A stretch of DNA of 46,392 nt from contig JABABK010000024.1 in NCBI GenBank assembly GCA_014238285.1, positions 1 through 46,392 on the forward strand. The letters are read 5' to 3'. Origin of the DNA: Hellea sp. GTDB taxonomy: Bacteria > Pseudomonadota > Alphaproteobacteria > Caulobacterales > Maricaulaceae. Under the pieces are notes generated by a model. It had not been told where the DNA came from and ran no database searches. It saw nothing but the letters and a program-made list of their open reading frames with translations. A program made the position numbers and the translations under genes. Shown here piece after piece: positions 24,613 through 34,400 of the stretch (position 1 is the stretch's first letter; each line of letters opens with the position of its first letter).

Positions 24613-25293
24613 TTAAATCGGCGGGGCTACCATTACCATTGCTTCGCTCGGGCGGTAATCGCGGGGGGCAAAGCGGTAAAAAACATGACTGCCAACGCGG
24701 CGTGTCATGCGCAAAGTCTTGGACCATTTCGGATTAACTTCGAGCGTGTGATAATGTGTCGAGCGGTTTGTCATCGGTATATGGCCACCGGAAAGAACAA
24801 ACTCAGCAACATCTACAGAGCGGTCCCAGGCTTTTCCATACGCTTTTATATCCATGGAGCCATCACACGTAAAACTGAACTGACAGCCTGTACGGCGCTC
24901 TGAGCCCTGATAGACCACACCGCAAACACTATTTGGGTAATGTTTACTCGTGACGCGGTTCATAACGACTTCAGCAACAGCTTTTTGGCCTGAACGTGTT
25001 TCCGAGCGGGCCTCGTAATATACGGCTTCAGCCAAGCACTTTTGCTCAGCCATACTTAATTTACTATCAGCTACGATTGTCACGGGCATAAAACCTGTTG
25101 TTTCGTCTTCAGATCGGTCTGTTAGCCAAAATTCAACATTAGAGTTTGTTTCAGCCGACAATAAAGCTGATACTTCAGCCTTAACGCCGTCTTCTTGCGC
25201 GGTCTGAGCGATCATAGGGAATGCGCAAACGGCCGCCATAATAGCGGTGAACGTTGTGCCCCAAGCGGCGATATGTGTACGTTTTTTGGTCAT
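24613..25293 (-). CDS. Secreted cell-wall hydrolase, SleB/CwlJ type (Hydrolase_2)
   Basis: A 226-residue exported protein. A basic start and hydrophobic stretch (MTKKRTHIAAWGTTFTAIM...) ending near a cleavage site after AQTAQ form a signal peptide. CLAEAVYYEARSETRSGQKAVAEVVMNRV contains the catalytic Glu of the SleB/CwlJ family (PF07486), followed by PNSVCGVVYQG and QFSFTCDG, with the two conserved cysteines that could form a disulfide. The family cleaves peptidoglycan; alphaproteobacteria without spores use it in cell-wall remodelling. It is separated from dgkA by 153 bases. Confidence 0.9.
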   Translation of the reverse strand: MTKKRTHIAAWGTTFTAIMAAVCAFPMIAQTAQEDGVKAEVSALLSAETNSNVEFWLTDRSEDETTGFMPVTIVADSKLSMAEQKCLAEAVYYEARSETRSGQKAVAEVVMNRVTSKHYPNSVCGVVYQGSERRTGCQFSFTCDGSMDIKAYGKAWDRSVDVAEFVLSGGHIPMTNRSTHYHTLEVNPKWSKTLRMTRRVGSHVFYRFAPRDYRPSEAMVMVAPPI

Positions 25294-25430
25294 CGCGGCG
25301 CGCTCTATAGCCTCCCAGACTGAATTACAACCCTTGTTCTGCAGAATTAGAACATGATTCTAAATGCAATTTAAGGGCCAATCCTGACTGCCATATGCGA
25401 ACTTAGAGTAAACATATAGTTAACAAAGAC

Positions 25431-28058
25431 TTAGTTAGACCTATTAGAGATTGCAGCTTGAGCGGCTGCAAGTCGCGCAATTGGTACACGATATGGCGAG
25501 CACGACACATAGTCTAAGCCTTGCTTATGACAAAACTCAATCGAGGCAGGGTCGCCGCCATGTTCACCGCAAATACCAAGCTTGATGTCAGGCCGGACAG
25601 CGCGGCCGCGCTCTTTGGCGATACCAATAAGATCGCCAACACCTTCTTGATCAAGCGTCACAAACGGGTCTTTTTCCATAATGCCCTGCGCCACGTAATC
25701 TGGCAGGAATTTACCGGCATCATCACGGGACAGGCCAAATGTGGTTTGAGTCAGATCATTTGTCCCAAAAGAGAAAAACGCTGCGTGCTGCGCAATATCG
25801 CCGGCTCTTAGGGCTGCCCGAGGCAGCTCAATCATGGTGCCGACAACATATTCCACGCCGCCAACGTCTGCAGCGACGCCTTCGATGGCTTTTTTAAGAA
25901 TTTCTAGCTCTTTAGCCGATGAGACGAGCGGAATCATAATCTCTGCAATCGGCATCTTACCGGTTTCGTCTTTGACGAGCTTTTGCGCTTCAAAAATAGC
26001 GCGGGCCTGCATTTCATAAATTTCAGGATAGGAGATGCCAAGACGGCAGCCTCGGTGACCTAGCATTGGATTGCTTTCGTGAAGGTCACGCGCCCGGGCC
26101 ATCAACTCAGACGTTGAAATACCTGTCGCGGACGCCACATTTTCAATATCCGCTTCAGTGTGGGGTAAGAACTCATGAAGCGGCGGATCCAGTAAACGGA
26201 TGGTACAAGGCCGGTCTTCCATAATTCGGAAGATCGCGGCAAAATCATTACGCTGTACCGGAAGGATTTTAGACAGAGCTTCTTCGCGCCCCTTTTTATC
26301 TGATGCGAGGATCATTTCTCGGAAATACCCAAGACGATCCGCTTCAAAGAACATGTGCTCTGTGCGGCAAAGCCCAATGCCTTCAGCCCCGAAATCTACG
26401 GCAGTTTGAACATCAGCCGGTGTTTCGGCATTTGTACGGACAGATAGCGTGCGGATTTCGTCAGCCCAGCCCATGATGGCTGTAAAATCACCAGAACCGG
26501 CAAAGACTTGTCCTGTCGCGCCATCAACGGTCACGATATCACCCTTTTTAATCTCGCGGCCCATGACCGTGAACTTTTGCTCTTCATAATTAACGCGGAT
26601 TTCGCCCGCGCCGGAGACACAAGGCGTGCCCATACCGCGCGCTACAACAGCCGCGTGTGAGGTCATGCCGCCCCTGGCAGTTACGATAGCTTCAGCGGCG
26701 TGCATGCCGTGAATGTCTTCTGGAGATGTTTCAATGCGGACAAGAATGACTTTATGGCCAGCTTTAGAGAGACTCTCAGCTTCGTCGGAATTAAAGACGA
26801 CTTCGCCAATAGCCGCGCCGGGTGACGCCGGAAGGCCCATGGCAATGATATCTCTAGGGGCATTAGCATCAAGGGTCGGGTGTAGAAGTTGATCCAGCGA
26901 CATAGGGTCAACGCGCATAACCGCTTCTTCTTGGGTCAGCTGCCCGCTTCGCGCCATATCAACAGCGATTTTCATGGCCGCGCGCGCCGTACGTTTACCT
27001 GTCCGGGTTTGCAATAACCAAAGCTTACCCTCTTCTACCGTGAACTCGATATCTTGCATGTCGCGGTAATGAGCTTCAAGTTTATCAAAAGTCGCGGCAA
27101 GTTTGGCGTAAACTTCTGGCATAGCTTCTTCCATTGAAGGCGCCGTTTCGCCCATTTCTTCCCTAGCTATTTTGGTCAGCGTTTGCGGCGTCCGTATTCC
27201 GGCCACCACGTCTTCGCCCTGCGCGTTGATCAAAAACTCACCGTAATAATTATTCGCGCCCGTTGACGGATCTCGGGTAAAGGCAACGCCCGTGGCAGAC
27301 GTTTCGCCCATATTGCCAAATACCATGGCTTGGACGTTAACAGCTGTGCCCCAAGCGGCAGGGATGTCGTTAAGGCGGCGATAGATAATTGCACGGTCAT
27401 TCATCCATGATCCAAACACGGCGTCTATGGCGCCCCAAAGTTGATCTTTCGGGTCTTGAGGAAAATCCCGGCCAAGTTCATCATGAACAGCTTCTTTATA
27501 GAGTTCGATCAACTTGGTCCAATCATCGGCCGAAAGCTCCGTATCAAGGACATAGCCTTGATTATCTTTATGCTGCTCTAAAATATCGTCAAATGTATGG
27601 TGATGCACGCCCATAACCACGTCAGCATACATAGTAATGAAACGGCGATAGCTATCGAGCGCAAATCGGCGATCACCGGAAAGCTTAGCAAGACCTTCTA
27701 CGGTCTCGTCATTTAGACCCAAGTTTAGGACAGTGTCCATCATCCCCGGCATAGAGGCGCGAGCGCCAGAGCGAACAGAAACTAAAAGCGGGTTGTCGAC
27801 GCTGCCAAAGACTTTGCCCGTTAGCTTTTCAATTTGGGTTAAGCCTTGTACAAGCTGACTTTTAAGCTCTGCAGGATAGGTATTATTATTGTCGTAATAG
27901 GACGTACAAACTTCGGCTGTCAGCGTAACGCCCGGAGGAACAGGCAGACCCAATGACGCCATTTCAGCAAGGTTAGCACCTTTGCCGCCAAGCAAGTTCT
28001 TCATGGACGTATCACCGTCCGCGCTACCGCCGCCAAACGCGTAGACCCATTGTGTCAT
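25431..28058 (-). CDS. ppdK: Pyruvate, phosphate dikinase
   Basis: This 875-residue enzyme interconverts ATP, phosphate and pyruvate with AMP, diphosphate and phosphoenolpyruvate. The N-terminal ATP-grasp domain begins YAFGGG and contains LLGGKGANLAEM and SVRSGARASMPGMMDTVLNLG. The swivelling domain holds the phosphorylated His in GGMTSHAAVVARGMGTPCVSG. The C-terminal PEP/pyruvate barrel includes GLCRTEHMFF, NPMLGHRGCRLGI, SFGTNDLTQTTFG and the general acid Cys in LGICGEHGGDP. Full length, all key residues present. It follows glyS by twelve bases on the same strand, an order shared with several alphaproteobacteria. Confidence 0.98.
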   Translation of the reverse strand: MTQWVYAFGGGSADGDTSMKNLLGGKGANLAEMASLGLPVPPGVTLTAEVCTSYYDNNNTYPAELKSQLVQGLTQIEKLTGKVFGSVDNPLLVSVRSGARASMPGMMDTVLNLGLNDETVEGLAKLSGDRRFALDSYRRFITMYADVVMGVHHHTFDDILEQHKDNQGYVLDTELSADDWTKLIELYKEAVHDELGRDFPQDPKDQLWGAIDAVFGSWMNDRAIIYRRLNDIPAAWGTAVNVQAMVFGNMGETSATGVAFTRDPSTGANNYYGEFLINAQGEDVVAGIRTPQTLTKIAREEMGETAPSMEEAMPEVYAKLAATFDKLEAHYRDMQDIEFTVEEGKLWLLQTRTGKRTARAAMKIAVDMARSGQLTQEEAVMRVDPMSLDQLLHPTLDANAPRDIIAMGLPASPGAAIGEVVFNSDEAESLSKAGHKVILVRIETSPEDIHGMHAAEAIVTARGGMTSHAAVVARGMGTPCVSGAGEIRVNYEEQKFTVMGREIKKGDIVTVDGATGQVFAGSGDFTAIMGWADEIRTLSVRTNAETPADVQTAVDFGAEGIGLCRTEHMFFEADRLGYFREMILASDKKGREEALSKILPVQRNDFAAIFRIMEDRPCTIRLLDPPLHEFLPHTEADIENVASATGISTSELMARARDLHESNPMLGHRGCRLGISYPEIYEMQARAIFEAQKLVKDETGKMPIAEIMIPLVSSAKELEILKKAIEGVAADVGGVEYVVGTMIELPRAALRAGDIAQHAAFFSFGTNDLTQTTFGLSRDDAGKFLPDYVAQGIMEKDPFVTLDQEGVGDLIGIAKERGRAVRPDIKLGICGEHGGDPASIEFCHKQGLDYVSCSPYRVPIARLAAAQAAISNRSN

Positions 28059-28070
28059 GACATTACCCTA

Positions 28071-30173
28071 CTATCCTTCAATCGCATCAAATTTCGCGAC
28101 TCGGCCTGCCGTATCACGAATATCTTTTAAGAGTCTAAGGCGATTGTCACGTTCGGTTTCATTTGCCGCATTTACCGTCACTTCATCGAAGAATTTATCA
28201 ATGGGTATTCGCAGAGCTGATAATGCCGACATGGCGTCTGTATAGGCTTCTTTTTCTAGGGCTTTATCTATTCCGTCTTTTGCAATACCAAGGGCTTCAT
28301 AAAGAGCGGTTTCCTCGGCCTGCGTCCCTTTTCCAGGGGAACCGTCTGGTAGATCGCCCTTTTTAGCTTCCGCTTTGAGGATATTCGCCGCGCGTTTATA
28401 GCCTGCCAGAAGATTTGTTCCATCATCTGTTTCTAGGAATGCTTGCAGCGCATGTGTCCTAGTAACGATAGATAATAGGTCATCTTCCCCTAGCGCAAAG
28501 ACCGCATCAATTAAATCATGACGCACGCCTTGTTCGCGTAAATGCACTTTCAAGCGATCAATAATAAAGGAGACTAAGTTTTGTTGTGTGCTTTTCTCAT
28601 CAACACTGATGACCCCGTCGGCTAGGCGGCCAGATTCTTTGTCGCCCATATTTTCCATCTCGAGAACGGCCCAGCCCTTAAGAAGCTGAGACGATAAATC
28701 GAGACGCACATTATTATCAAGAATAATGCGAACAACCCCAAGCGCCGCGCGCCGTAGAGCATATGGATCTTTTGATCCTGTCGGTCTTTCATCAATGGCC
28801 CAAAAGCCAATCAAGGTATCAAGCTTATCAGCCAGCGCCACCGCGATCGATACTGGCTCGGACGGAACTTTATCAGAAGGTCCTTGTGGACGGTAATGGT
28901 CTTCAATAGCCAGAGCGATATCTTTGTCGCCACCCTCTTTTTCATACATCAAACGGCCGATTTGGCCTTGTAGGGAAGTAAATTCGATGACGGTTTGGGT
29001 CACGAGATCACATTTAGCGAGCTTCGCCGCTTTCATAGCCTTATCAGGATCAGCACTAACTTTAGCGGCGAGCCCTCGCGCCAACGCTTCTACGCGCTCT
29101 GCTTTATCTTTGACGGAGCCAAGCTTCTTATGGAAAATGACTGTGTCAAGCTTGTCGTAATAATCTTCGAGGTTTTTCTTGGCATCTTCTTGCTGGAAAA
29201 ACTGGCCATCAGCCAATCGAGCCGACAACACCCTCGAATTACCGGCAGCAATGGCCTTACCGCCATCAGGCGCTTCTTGATTAGCAACCACAATAAAGTT
29301 TGGCGCAAGACCGCCTGTTTTAGGGTCGCGTACCGCAAAATATTTTTGGTGATCGCGCATGGACAGACGAATAACCTCACCCGGAAGCTCTAAAAATGAT
29401 GGGTCCATATCGCCGAGAATAACAACAGGCCATTCGGCCAGACCAGCCACTTCATTTAATAGACCTTCATCTTCAACAAGTTCTAATCCGGCCTTTTCAC
29501 ATAAAGCCCGCGCATCGGTCGCGATTTTATCTTTCCGGGCCGCCATATCAACAAGTACATGGCCTGCGCCTTCGAGTTGTTTCTTATAGTCAGCGAAGGA
29601 CGTGACCACAAAAGGCCCGCGTCCATGTTGACGATGACCTTCAGTCGAATTACCCGCCGTGATGCCGCCGGCCTCAACAGGGATAACATCGCCGCCCAAA
29701 AGACAGATCATGCTTTGTAAAGGACGCACCCAGCGAAATGTTTCAGTCCCGGCCTTCATAGACTTTGGCCATGGGAAGTTATTCATGATCTCGGGGATAA
29801 GATCAGAAATTATATCAGAGGCATCCCTGCCCGGCTTTTCAAGCTTGGCCACATAAAACTGACCTTTTTTATCATCTTTAATTTCAGCCTGTGAAATATC
29901 TGACAGACCTGCCGCTTTCATAAAGCCTTCTAAGGCTCGCTCAGGTGATCCAACCCGCGGCCCTTTACGTTCTTCTGAGATATCGGGGCTTTTCAGCGGC
30001 ACATCCGCCGTAAACCCAAGACGGCGTGGGCCGGCCCAAAAATGCATCTTCTCAATATCAAGGCCTGCCTTTTCCATTCCGCCAGCCAGAAGAGCATACA
30101 AGTTCTCACCCGCCTTCTTTTGCATCCGCGCCGGAATTTCTTCACAGAATATTTCAAATAAAAATTCAGCCAT
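28071..30173 (-). CDS. glyS: Glycyl-tRNA synthetase beta subunit
   Basis: The 700-residue beta subunit pairs with GlyQ in the bacterial alpha2beta2 enzyme and binds tRNA-Gly. MAEFLFEIFCEEIPARM is the family N-terminus. MRDHQKYFAVRD, the VLSARLADGQFFQQED segment and the HD-like region around AKCDLVTQTVIEFTSLQGQIG are typical. The C-terminal helical domain resembles a DALR-type anticodon domain, ending near MSALSALRIPIDKFFDEV. ATG 30173 was chosen over an in-frame GTG at 30185 because GGAG lies six bases upstream of it. It overlaps nothing and starts two bases after the glyQ stop. Confidence 0.97.
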   Translation of the reverse strand: MAEFLFEIFCEEIPARMQKKAGENLYALLAGGMEKAGLDIEKMHFWAGPRRLGFTADVPLKSPDISEERKGPRVGSPERALEGFMKAAGLSDISQAEIKDDKKGQFYVAKLEKPGRDASDIISDLIPEIMNNFPWPKSMKAGTETFRWVRPLQSMICLLGGDVIPVEAGGITAGNSTEGHRQHGRGPFVVTSFADYKKQLEGAGHVLVDMAARKDKIATDARALCEKAGLELVEDEGLLNEVAGLAEWPVVILGDMDPSFLELPGEVIRLSMRDHQKYFAVRDPKTGGLAPNFIVVANQEAPDGGKAIAAGNSRVLSARLADGQFFQQEDAKKNLEDYYDKLDTVIFHKKLGSVKDKAERVEALARGLAAKVSADPDKAMKAAKLAKCDLVTQTVIEFTSLQGQIGRLMYEKEGGDKDIALAIEDHYRPQGPSDKVPSEPVSIAVALADKLDTLIGFWAIDERPTGSKDPYALRRAALGVVRIILDNNVRLDLSSQLLKGWAVLEMENMGDKESGRLADGVISVDEKSTQQNLVSFIIDRLKVHLREQGVRHDLIDAVFALGEDDLLSIVTRTHALQAFLETDDGTNLLAGYKRAANILKAEAKKGDLPDGSPGKGTQAEETALYEALGIAKDGIDKALEKEAYTDAMSALSALRIPIDKFFDEVTVNAANETERDNRLRLLKDIRDTAGRVAKFDAIEG

Positions 30174-30175
30174 AT

Positions 30176-31075
30176 CTATCTCCACGCCTTTTCAGGAATG
30201 GCCGCATCTATTTCGACATATTTATCCGCGCAGCCTTTGGCCAAATCACGGACTCGTTTAATATATTCTTGGCGCTGTGTCGGCGAGACCACGCCGCGCG
30301 CATCAAGCAAGTTAAATAAATGCGACGCTTTGAGTGCATATTCATAGGCCGGCAACGGCAAAGGCTTTTCTAAGCCCAAAAGGAAATTACATTCAGTCTC
30401 GCTATCTTCAAACCAGCGCAACAGACGGTCTGTGTCAGCATGCTCAAAATTATAGGTCGATTGCTGGATTTCATTTTGATGAAAGACATCGCCGTAAAGC
30501 ACGCCTTCACCATTATAGGCCAGATCATAAACATTCTCGACGCCTTGCACATACATGGCGAGACGTTCCAACCCATAGGTCAGTTCGCCGGAGACCAGAT
30601 CAAGATCAAGACCACCAACTTGCTGAAAATAAGTATATTGCGAGACTTCCATACCGTCACACCAGACTTCCCAGCCCAGACCCCAAGCTCCAACGGTCGG
30701 GTTTTCCCAATCATCTTCGACAAACCGGATATCATGAAGGGCACGGTCAATGCCAATAGCATCGAGCGATCCAAGATATAAATCCTGCATGTTTTTTGGA
30801 TTCGGTTTTAGGATGACCTGAAACTGATAATAATGCTGTAAGCGATTAGGATTCTCACCGTAACGGCCATCAGCTGGGCGGCGAGAAGGCTGCACATAAG
30901 CCACATTCCACGGTTTTGGCCCGAGCGATCGCAGCACTGTCGCGGGATGCAGCGTACCAGCGCCAACTTCTGTATCAAAAGGCTGCAAGATCACACAGCC
31001 ATTATCGGCCCAATACTTCTGAAGCGTCAGGATCAAATCCTGAAAAGAAAGTGGTTTTTTATCTATTTTTGACAT
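30176..31075 (-). CDS. glyQ: Glycyl-tRNA synthetase alpha subunit
   Basis: The 299-residue catalytic alpha subunit activates glycine and charges tRNA-Gly with Gly[72 protein letters not shown] and the later [18 protein letters not shown] are near-invariant family segments. ATG 31075 is the start used by homologues; a GGA lies eight bases upstream. The upstream 95 bases to the DUF2007 gene probably contain its promoter. Confidence 0.98.
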   Translation of the reverse strand: MSKIDKKPLSFQDLILTLQKYWADNGCVILQPFDTEVGAGTLHPATVLRSLGPKPWNVAYVQPSRRPADGRYGENPNRLQHYYQFQVILKPNPKNMQDLYLGSLDAIGIDRALHDIRFVEDDWENPTVGAWGLGWEVWCDGMEVSQYTYFQQVGGLDLDLVSGELTYGLERLAMYVQGVENVYDLAYNGEGVLYGDVFHQNEIQQSTYNFEHADTDRLLRWFEDSETECNFLLGLEKPLPLPAYEYALKASHLFNLLDARGVVSPTQRQEYIKRVRDLAKGCADKYVEIDAAIPEKAWR

Positions 31076-31170
31076 TGAAACTGTCCGGCCTTGAAATCCT
31101 TGGAAATTTGGCCGCAACCTATAAGGATAGTCCGTAAATTCAAGCCTTTTTGGAGGCCTAAATTCCGCGC

Positions 31171-31398
31171 CTATTCGACGCTATATAACTCATGTCCTAT
31201 TTCGGCTTGCTCCAAAAGCTTAGCCGCGGCCTCATAGTCTTCATCAACAACGCAAAGACGGCGCGGAATAACGCCGACAGAGCCGTCCATTAAGCTCATA
31301 TTCTGATCCATGATAAAGCTGAGTATGCCTTCTGATTTTAGCACAGCTTCGGCGAAATTTAACGTGACCGGGTTGTTAGTGGCTATCAATGTACGCAT
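31171..31398 (-). CDS. DUF2007-family protein (putative signal-transducing protein)
   Basis: A 75-residue protein starting [20 protein letters not shown] and continuing [16 protein letters not shown] and [19 protein letters not shown]. The short ferredoxin-like pattern with an N-terminal 'T.N...A......L...GI' and a C-terminal 'V...D...A...L' is DUF2007 (PF09413). The family's function is uncertain despite its signalling label; I infer nothing beyond it. It sits between glyQ and the divergent polyprenyl synthase, a common neighbourhood in alphaproteobacteria. Confidence 0.88.
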   Translation of the reverse strand: MRTLIATNNPVTLNFAEAVLKSEGILSFIMDQNMSLMDGSVGVIPRRLCVVDEDYEAAAKLLEQAEIGHELYSVE

Positions 31399-31506
31399 AA
31401 GACTAGCTCCTTTTTGGCCTGCGGCGACTTCGCGCCCCTATTTTACTTGCCCCGCTTGAGACTCGTCCCTATCTTAGGCCTTGAGAGAAAAAAAGGAAGG
31501 GTCTGC

Positions 31507-32523
31507 GTGAACGCACCCGCACATATCAAGAAAAGCCAGCAAAGTGCCAATCCAGCTGAGCAGCTAACCATGATGGCATCTAGCGACATGCAAGACGTCA
31601 ATGCGATTATTCTTGAACGTATGGACAGTCCTGTCGGCATGATTCCTGACTTGGCCCAGCATCTGGTCGAAGCTGGCGGTAAACGCTTACGCCCTCTTTT
31701 GACCATTGCCAGCGCCCATCTTTGCGGCGACGTGACCTCTTCCCATCACAAGCTTGCGGCAGCCGTCGAGTTTATTCATAGCGCGACGCTTTTACATGAT
31801 GATGTCATTGACGACAGTGACCTACGCCGTGGCCGTAAAGTCGCCAACCGTATCTGGGGTAATTCAGCATCCATTCTAGTCGGCGATTTTCTTTTTGCCC
31901 GCGCCTTTAATCTCATGGTCGAGACCGGATCGCTTGAGGCACTGAACATTTTATCGACGGCCTCATCCGTTATTGCCGAGGGCGAAGTCCAGCAGCTTGC
32001 CACCCTTCGAAACATTCACATGAATGAAGATATTTACATGCAAGTCATCGGCGCCAAAACGGCGGCCCTTTTTGCAGCTGCCTGCGAAGTGTCGCCTGTT
32101 GTCTCATCATGCAATCAGGATCAACAAGAGGCCCTTAAGAATTACGGACAAAACCTTGGCCTTGCGTTTCAGCTCGTCGATGATGCGCTAGACTATGGCG
32201 GTTTTGAAGCAGCCCTTGGAAAATCAGTCGGTGATGATTTTAGAGAAGGCAAACTAACTCTTCCCGTTATTCGCGCCATTGAAAATGCCGATGATGATGA
32301 AATGACGTTTTGGAAACGCGTTATGTCAGATCAAAAACAAGACGACACGGACTTTGAACGCGCGGTTTCTATCCTGCGCCAGAACGGGGCTCTTGACGCC
32401 ACCATAGACATGGCCCGTAAATTTGCGCAAGACGCGAAAAGCTCATTATCTGTTTTTGATAACAATGACTGGCGCATGGTTCTAGAAGAACTTGCTGACT
32501 ACGTGGTTGAGCGAATTAATTAA
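31507..32523 (+). CDS. ispB: Long-chain polyprenyl diphosphate synthase (IspB-like)
   Basis: This 338-residue trans-prenyl transferase extends farnesyl diphosphate to the ubiquinone side chain. LVEAGGKRLRPLL is the substrate-binding GGKRxRP motif, LLHDDVIDDSDLRRG the first aspartate-rich motif, and QLVDDALDY the second. GDFLFARAF and KLTLPVI also match the family. I place the start at GTG 31507, which is six bases after AGGAAGG; the longer frame upstream overlaps the DUF2007 leader and adds non-conserved sequence. Chain length (octa- or deca-prenyl) cannot be read. The 3' end overlaps the convergent WecA-like gene by eight bases. Confidence 0.95.
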   Translation: MNAPAHIKKSQQSANPAEQLTMMASSDMQDVNAIILERMDSPVGMIPDLAQHLVEAGGKRLRPLLTIASAHLCGDVTSSHHKLAAAVEFIHSATLLHDDVIDDSDLRRGRKVANRIWGNSASILVGDFLFARAFNLMVETGSLEALNILSTASSVIAEGEVQQLATLRNIHMNEDIYMQVIGAKTAALFAAACEVSPVVSSCNQDQQEALKNYGQNLGLAFQLVDDALDYGGFEAALGKSVGDDFREGKLTLPVIRAIENADDDEMTFWKRVMSDQKQDDTDFERAVSILRQNGALDATIDMARKFAQDAKSSLSVFDNNDWRMVLEELADYVVERIN

Positions 32524-33520
32524 ATTTCCGGATCACAATTAGATAAGCCGTGCTGAGAACAAAAAACGGTATGAGCAAGAAATTCAAATAACTTTGAAAA
32601 TTTTGACTAACGGCAAAAGCAGCAAGACCCGCTAAAAGCAAAGTCACAACACCATAGCAAACAGCGACAAGCCTATGACTATACCCATGCTGGATCATCC
32701 GTTGGTAGAGATGAGCGCGATGCGCGTCCATTAACCGTTCTTTATTCTTGGCCCTGCGAATAATGGTCATAAGCCCGTCGATTAGAAACGGTAATATCAG
32801 GACGGGTCCAAGATAAACTGGCCCAGCAGTTTTGGCTTCTTGGCAGAGCAAAAGCACAATCACGGCATATGCAAACCCTATGGTAAGTGCGCCGACATCA
32901 CCTGCAAATATGCGGGCCTTTGACCTGATATTATAAGGCGCTAATCCCAGTATTCCGGCCAAGATCATAAAAAACAATAAAGCTGATTGCGGCGCGTTTA
33001 GCACGAGCGATAATCCGCCTAAGACAGCGGAAGCAATGCCCATTACGACAACCATTAACCCGTTAGATCCATCCATAAAGTTCACAATATTAAGAACAAT
33101 AAATATCCAAAAAAATGACCCGCCATAAGCAAACCATAAAGGCATCTCGTAATTGACCCGCCCATAGGGAAGTTCCGTCACAGGCCCGATAACCCAAACC
33201 GCTGCCGTCGCAATGACAATCATCAAAAGAAATTTTAATTTTGCCGGAAGGTTATAAATATCGTCAATGAAACCCAGAAAACCCATGGCCCATATCAACG
33301 ACAGAATTTGAGCTAATTGAGACGTCGACGCGCTCGCCTCTGGCAAGGTTAAAGCGCCTATACCCATTGCGGCAAGAATACCTAGCCCACCGCCCGTCGG
33401 GATCACTTGACTGTGGCTGGAACGGTGATCCGGCACATCTCCAATCCCGGCAACAACCATGAAACCAGTGACAGCCAAGGACACGGCGAAACATAAAGCA
33501 AACCATATGAGCGGGCTCAT
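32516..33520 (-). CDS. WecA/TagO-like polyprenyl-phosphate sugar-1-phosphate transferase (GT4)
   Basis: A 334-residue membrane enzyme with about ten helices in the MraY/WecA/WbpL superfamily. DVPDHRSSHSQVIPTGGGLG is the N-terminal 'D.P..R..H....P..GG' motif, GFIDDIYNLPAKLKF is the first Asp-Asp site, and NFMDGSNGL the second (nucleophile region). DAHRAHLYQRMIQHGYSH is the cytoplasmic His-rich loop of the family. It should transfer a HexNAc-1-phosphate from a UDP-sugar to undecaprenyl phosphate, starting O-antigen-like glycan synthesis. ATG 33520 overlaps the ispE stop as ATGA, with GGGAG seven bases upstream. Its relation to the glycan island is an inference. Confidence 0.93.
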   Translation of the reverse strand: MSPLIWFALCFAVSLAVTGFMVVAGIGDVPDHRSSHSQVIPTGGGLGILAAMGIGALTLPEASASTSQLAQILSLIWAMGFLGFIDDIYNLPAKLKFLLMIVIATAAVWVIGPVTELPYGRVNYEMPLWFAYGGSFFWIFIVLNIVNFMDGSNGLMVVVMGIASAVLGGLSLVLNAPQSALLFFMILAGILGLAPYNIRSKARIFAGDVGALTIGFAYAVIVLLLCQEAKTAGPVYLGPVLILPFLIDGLMTIIRRAKNKERLMDAHRAHLYQRMIQHGYSHRLVAVCYGVVTLLLAGLAAFAVSQNFQSYLNFLLIPFFVLSTAYLIVIRKFN

Positions 33521-34398
33521 GAGGTATCTCCCAAGGTTACTGACCGTACCCACCAATGCGGGAACTTCTTGGATATATTATTTGACATTATCGTAGCTGT
33601 TTCTACATCCTGAAACACCGCGAAACAAGTCGCCCCAGATCCAGACATACGGACCAAAACCTGGCCGTCACATGTCATCAATTCATCTATACATAGTTGA
33701 ATTTCTGCATCTATGGCCGCAGCGATATGCTGCAAATCATTGCGACCTGCCAGAGTCATATCAAGTAAATTGCCCGACGTCTGTGTCAGATCAGCTATGT
33801 CGTCATCCCTGTCAAATGCCTTAAAAACTTTACCTGTACTAACGGCGATAGCTGGATTTATTATGACCGCAGACAATGTACCTAAGCCGAATTTAAACTC
33901 AAGATCCTCACCTATCCCGCTCATCACGCACGTTTTCGAATAGAGACAAACAGGGACATCAGCCCCAAGAGACAAAGCGATAGAATGCCAATCATCATCA
34001 CTGAGTTTTACATAATTTTGCAGGAGTCTCAGCGCCGCAGCAGCATCTGCACTACCCCCGCCAATACCCGAGGCAATCGGCAGTTTTTTAATCAAGTGAA
34101 ACTTTAGGCTTGGTATTACAGCCTGCTCCGCCACAGCCTGATAAGCCCGAAGCACTAAATTGGTTTCATCCGCTTCCAACCCTCTCGAAAACGGGCCAGA
34201 AATTTCAAGCGAAGTTTCCAGCGCTGGCTCACAGCTCAATTCATCGCCATAATCCGCGAAAACCACGAGACTCGATAGCGGATGATATCCATGATGGGGA
34301 TGAGATGGATCATCTATAACTCGGCCCACATGAAGGTTCAAATTGACTTTAGCCCGCACCAGTTCCCACTCCAGTTCGCGCTCCGGTTCTATGGGCAT
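33517..34398 (-). CDS. ispE: 4-diphosphocytidyl-2-C-methyl-D-erythritol kinase
   Basis: IspE phosphorylates CDP-methylerythritol in the MEP pathway of isoprenoid synthesis. The 293-residue protein is a GHMP kinase: VRAKVNLNLHVGR carries the N-terminal Lys, LPIASGIGGGSADAAAALR is the ATP loop, SLGADVPVCLYSKTCVMSGIGE holds the catalytic Asp, and VRMSGSGATCFAVF is the C-terminal glycine motif. It lies two bases after the TPR lipoprotein gene and overlaps the WecA-like gene by four, so isoprenoid and lipid-carrier steps share an operon. Confidence 0.97.
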   Translation of the reverse strand: MPIEPERELEWELVRAKVNLNLHVGRVIDDPSHPHHGYHPLSSLVVFADYGDELSCEPALETSLEISGPFSRGLEADETNLVLRAYQAVAEQAVIPSLKFHLIKKLPIASGIGGGSADAAAALRLLQNYVKLSDDDWHSIALSLGADVPVCLYSKTCVMSGIGEDLEFKFGLGTLSAVIINPAIAVSTGKVFKAFDRDDDIADLTQTSGNLLDMTLAGRNDLQHIAAAIDAEIQLCIDELMTCDGQVLVRMSGSGATCFAVFQDVETATIMSNNISKKFPHWWVRSVTLGDTS

Positions 34399-34400
34399 AG

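Noticed and set aside
25337-25365. GTTCT/AGAAC repeats between ppdK and the cell-wall hydrolase as an SOS box.
   Set aside because: The alphaproteobacterial LexA site is a direct repeat (GTTC-N7-GTTC); this is a short inverted pair and lies far from any SOS gene.
28163-30759. Several open frames of 60-140 codons opposite glyS and glyQ.
   Set aside because: They mirror conserved synthetase genes, start without ribosome-binding sites and have compositions typical of antisense frames.
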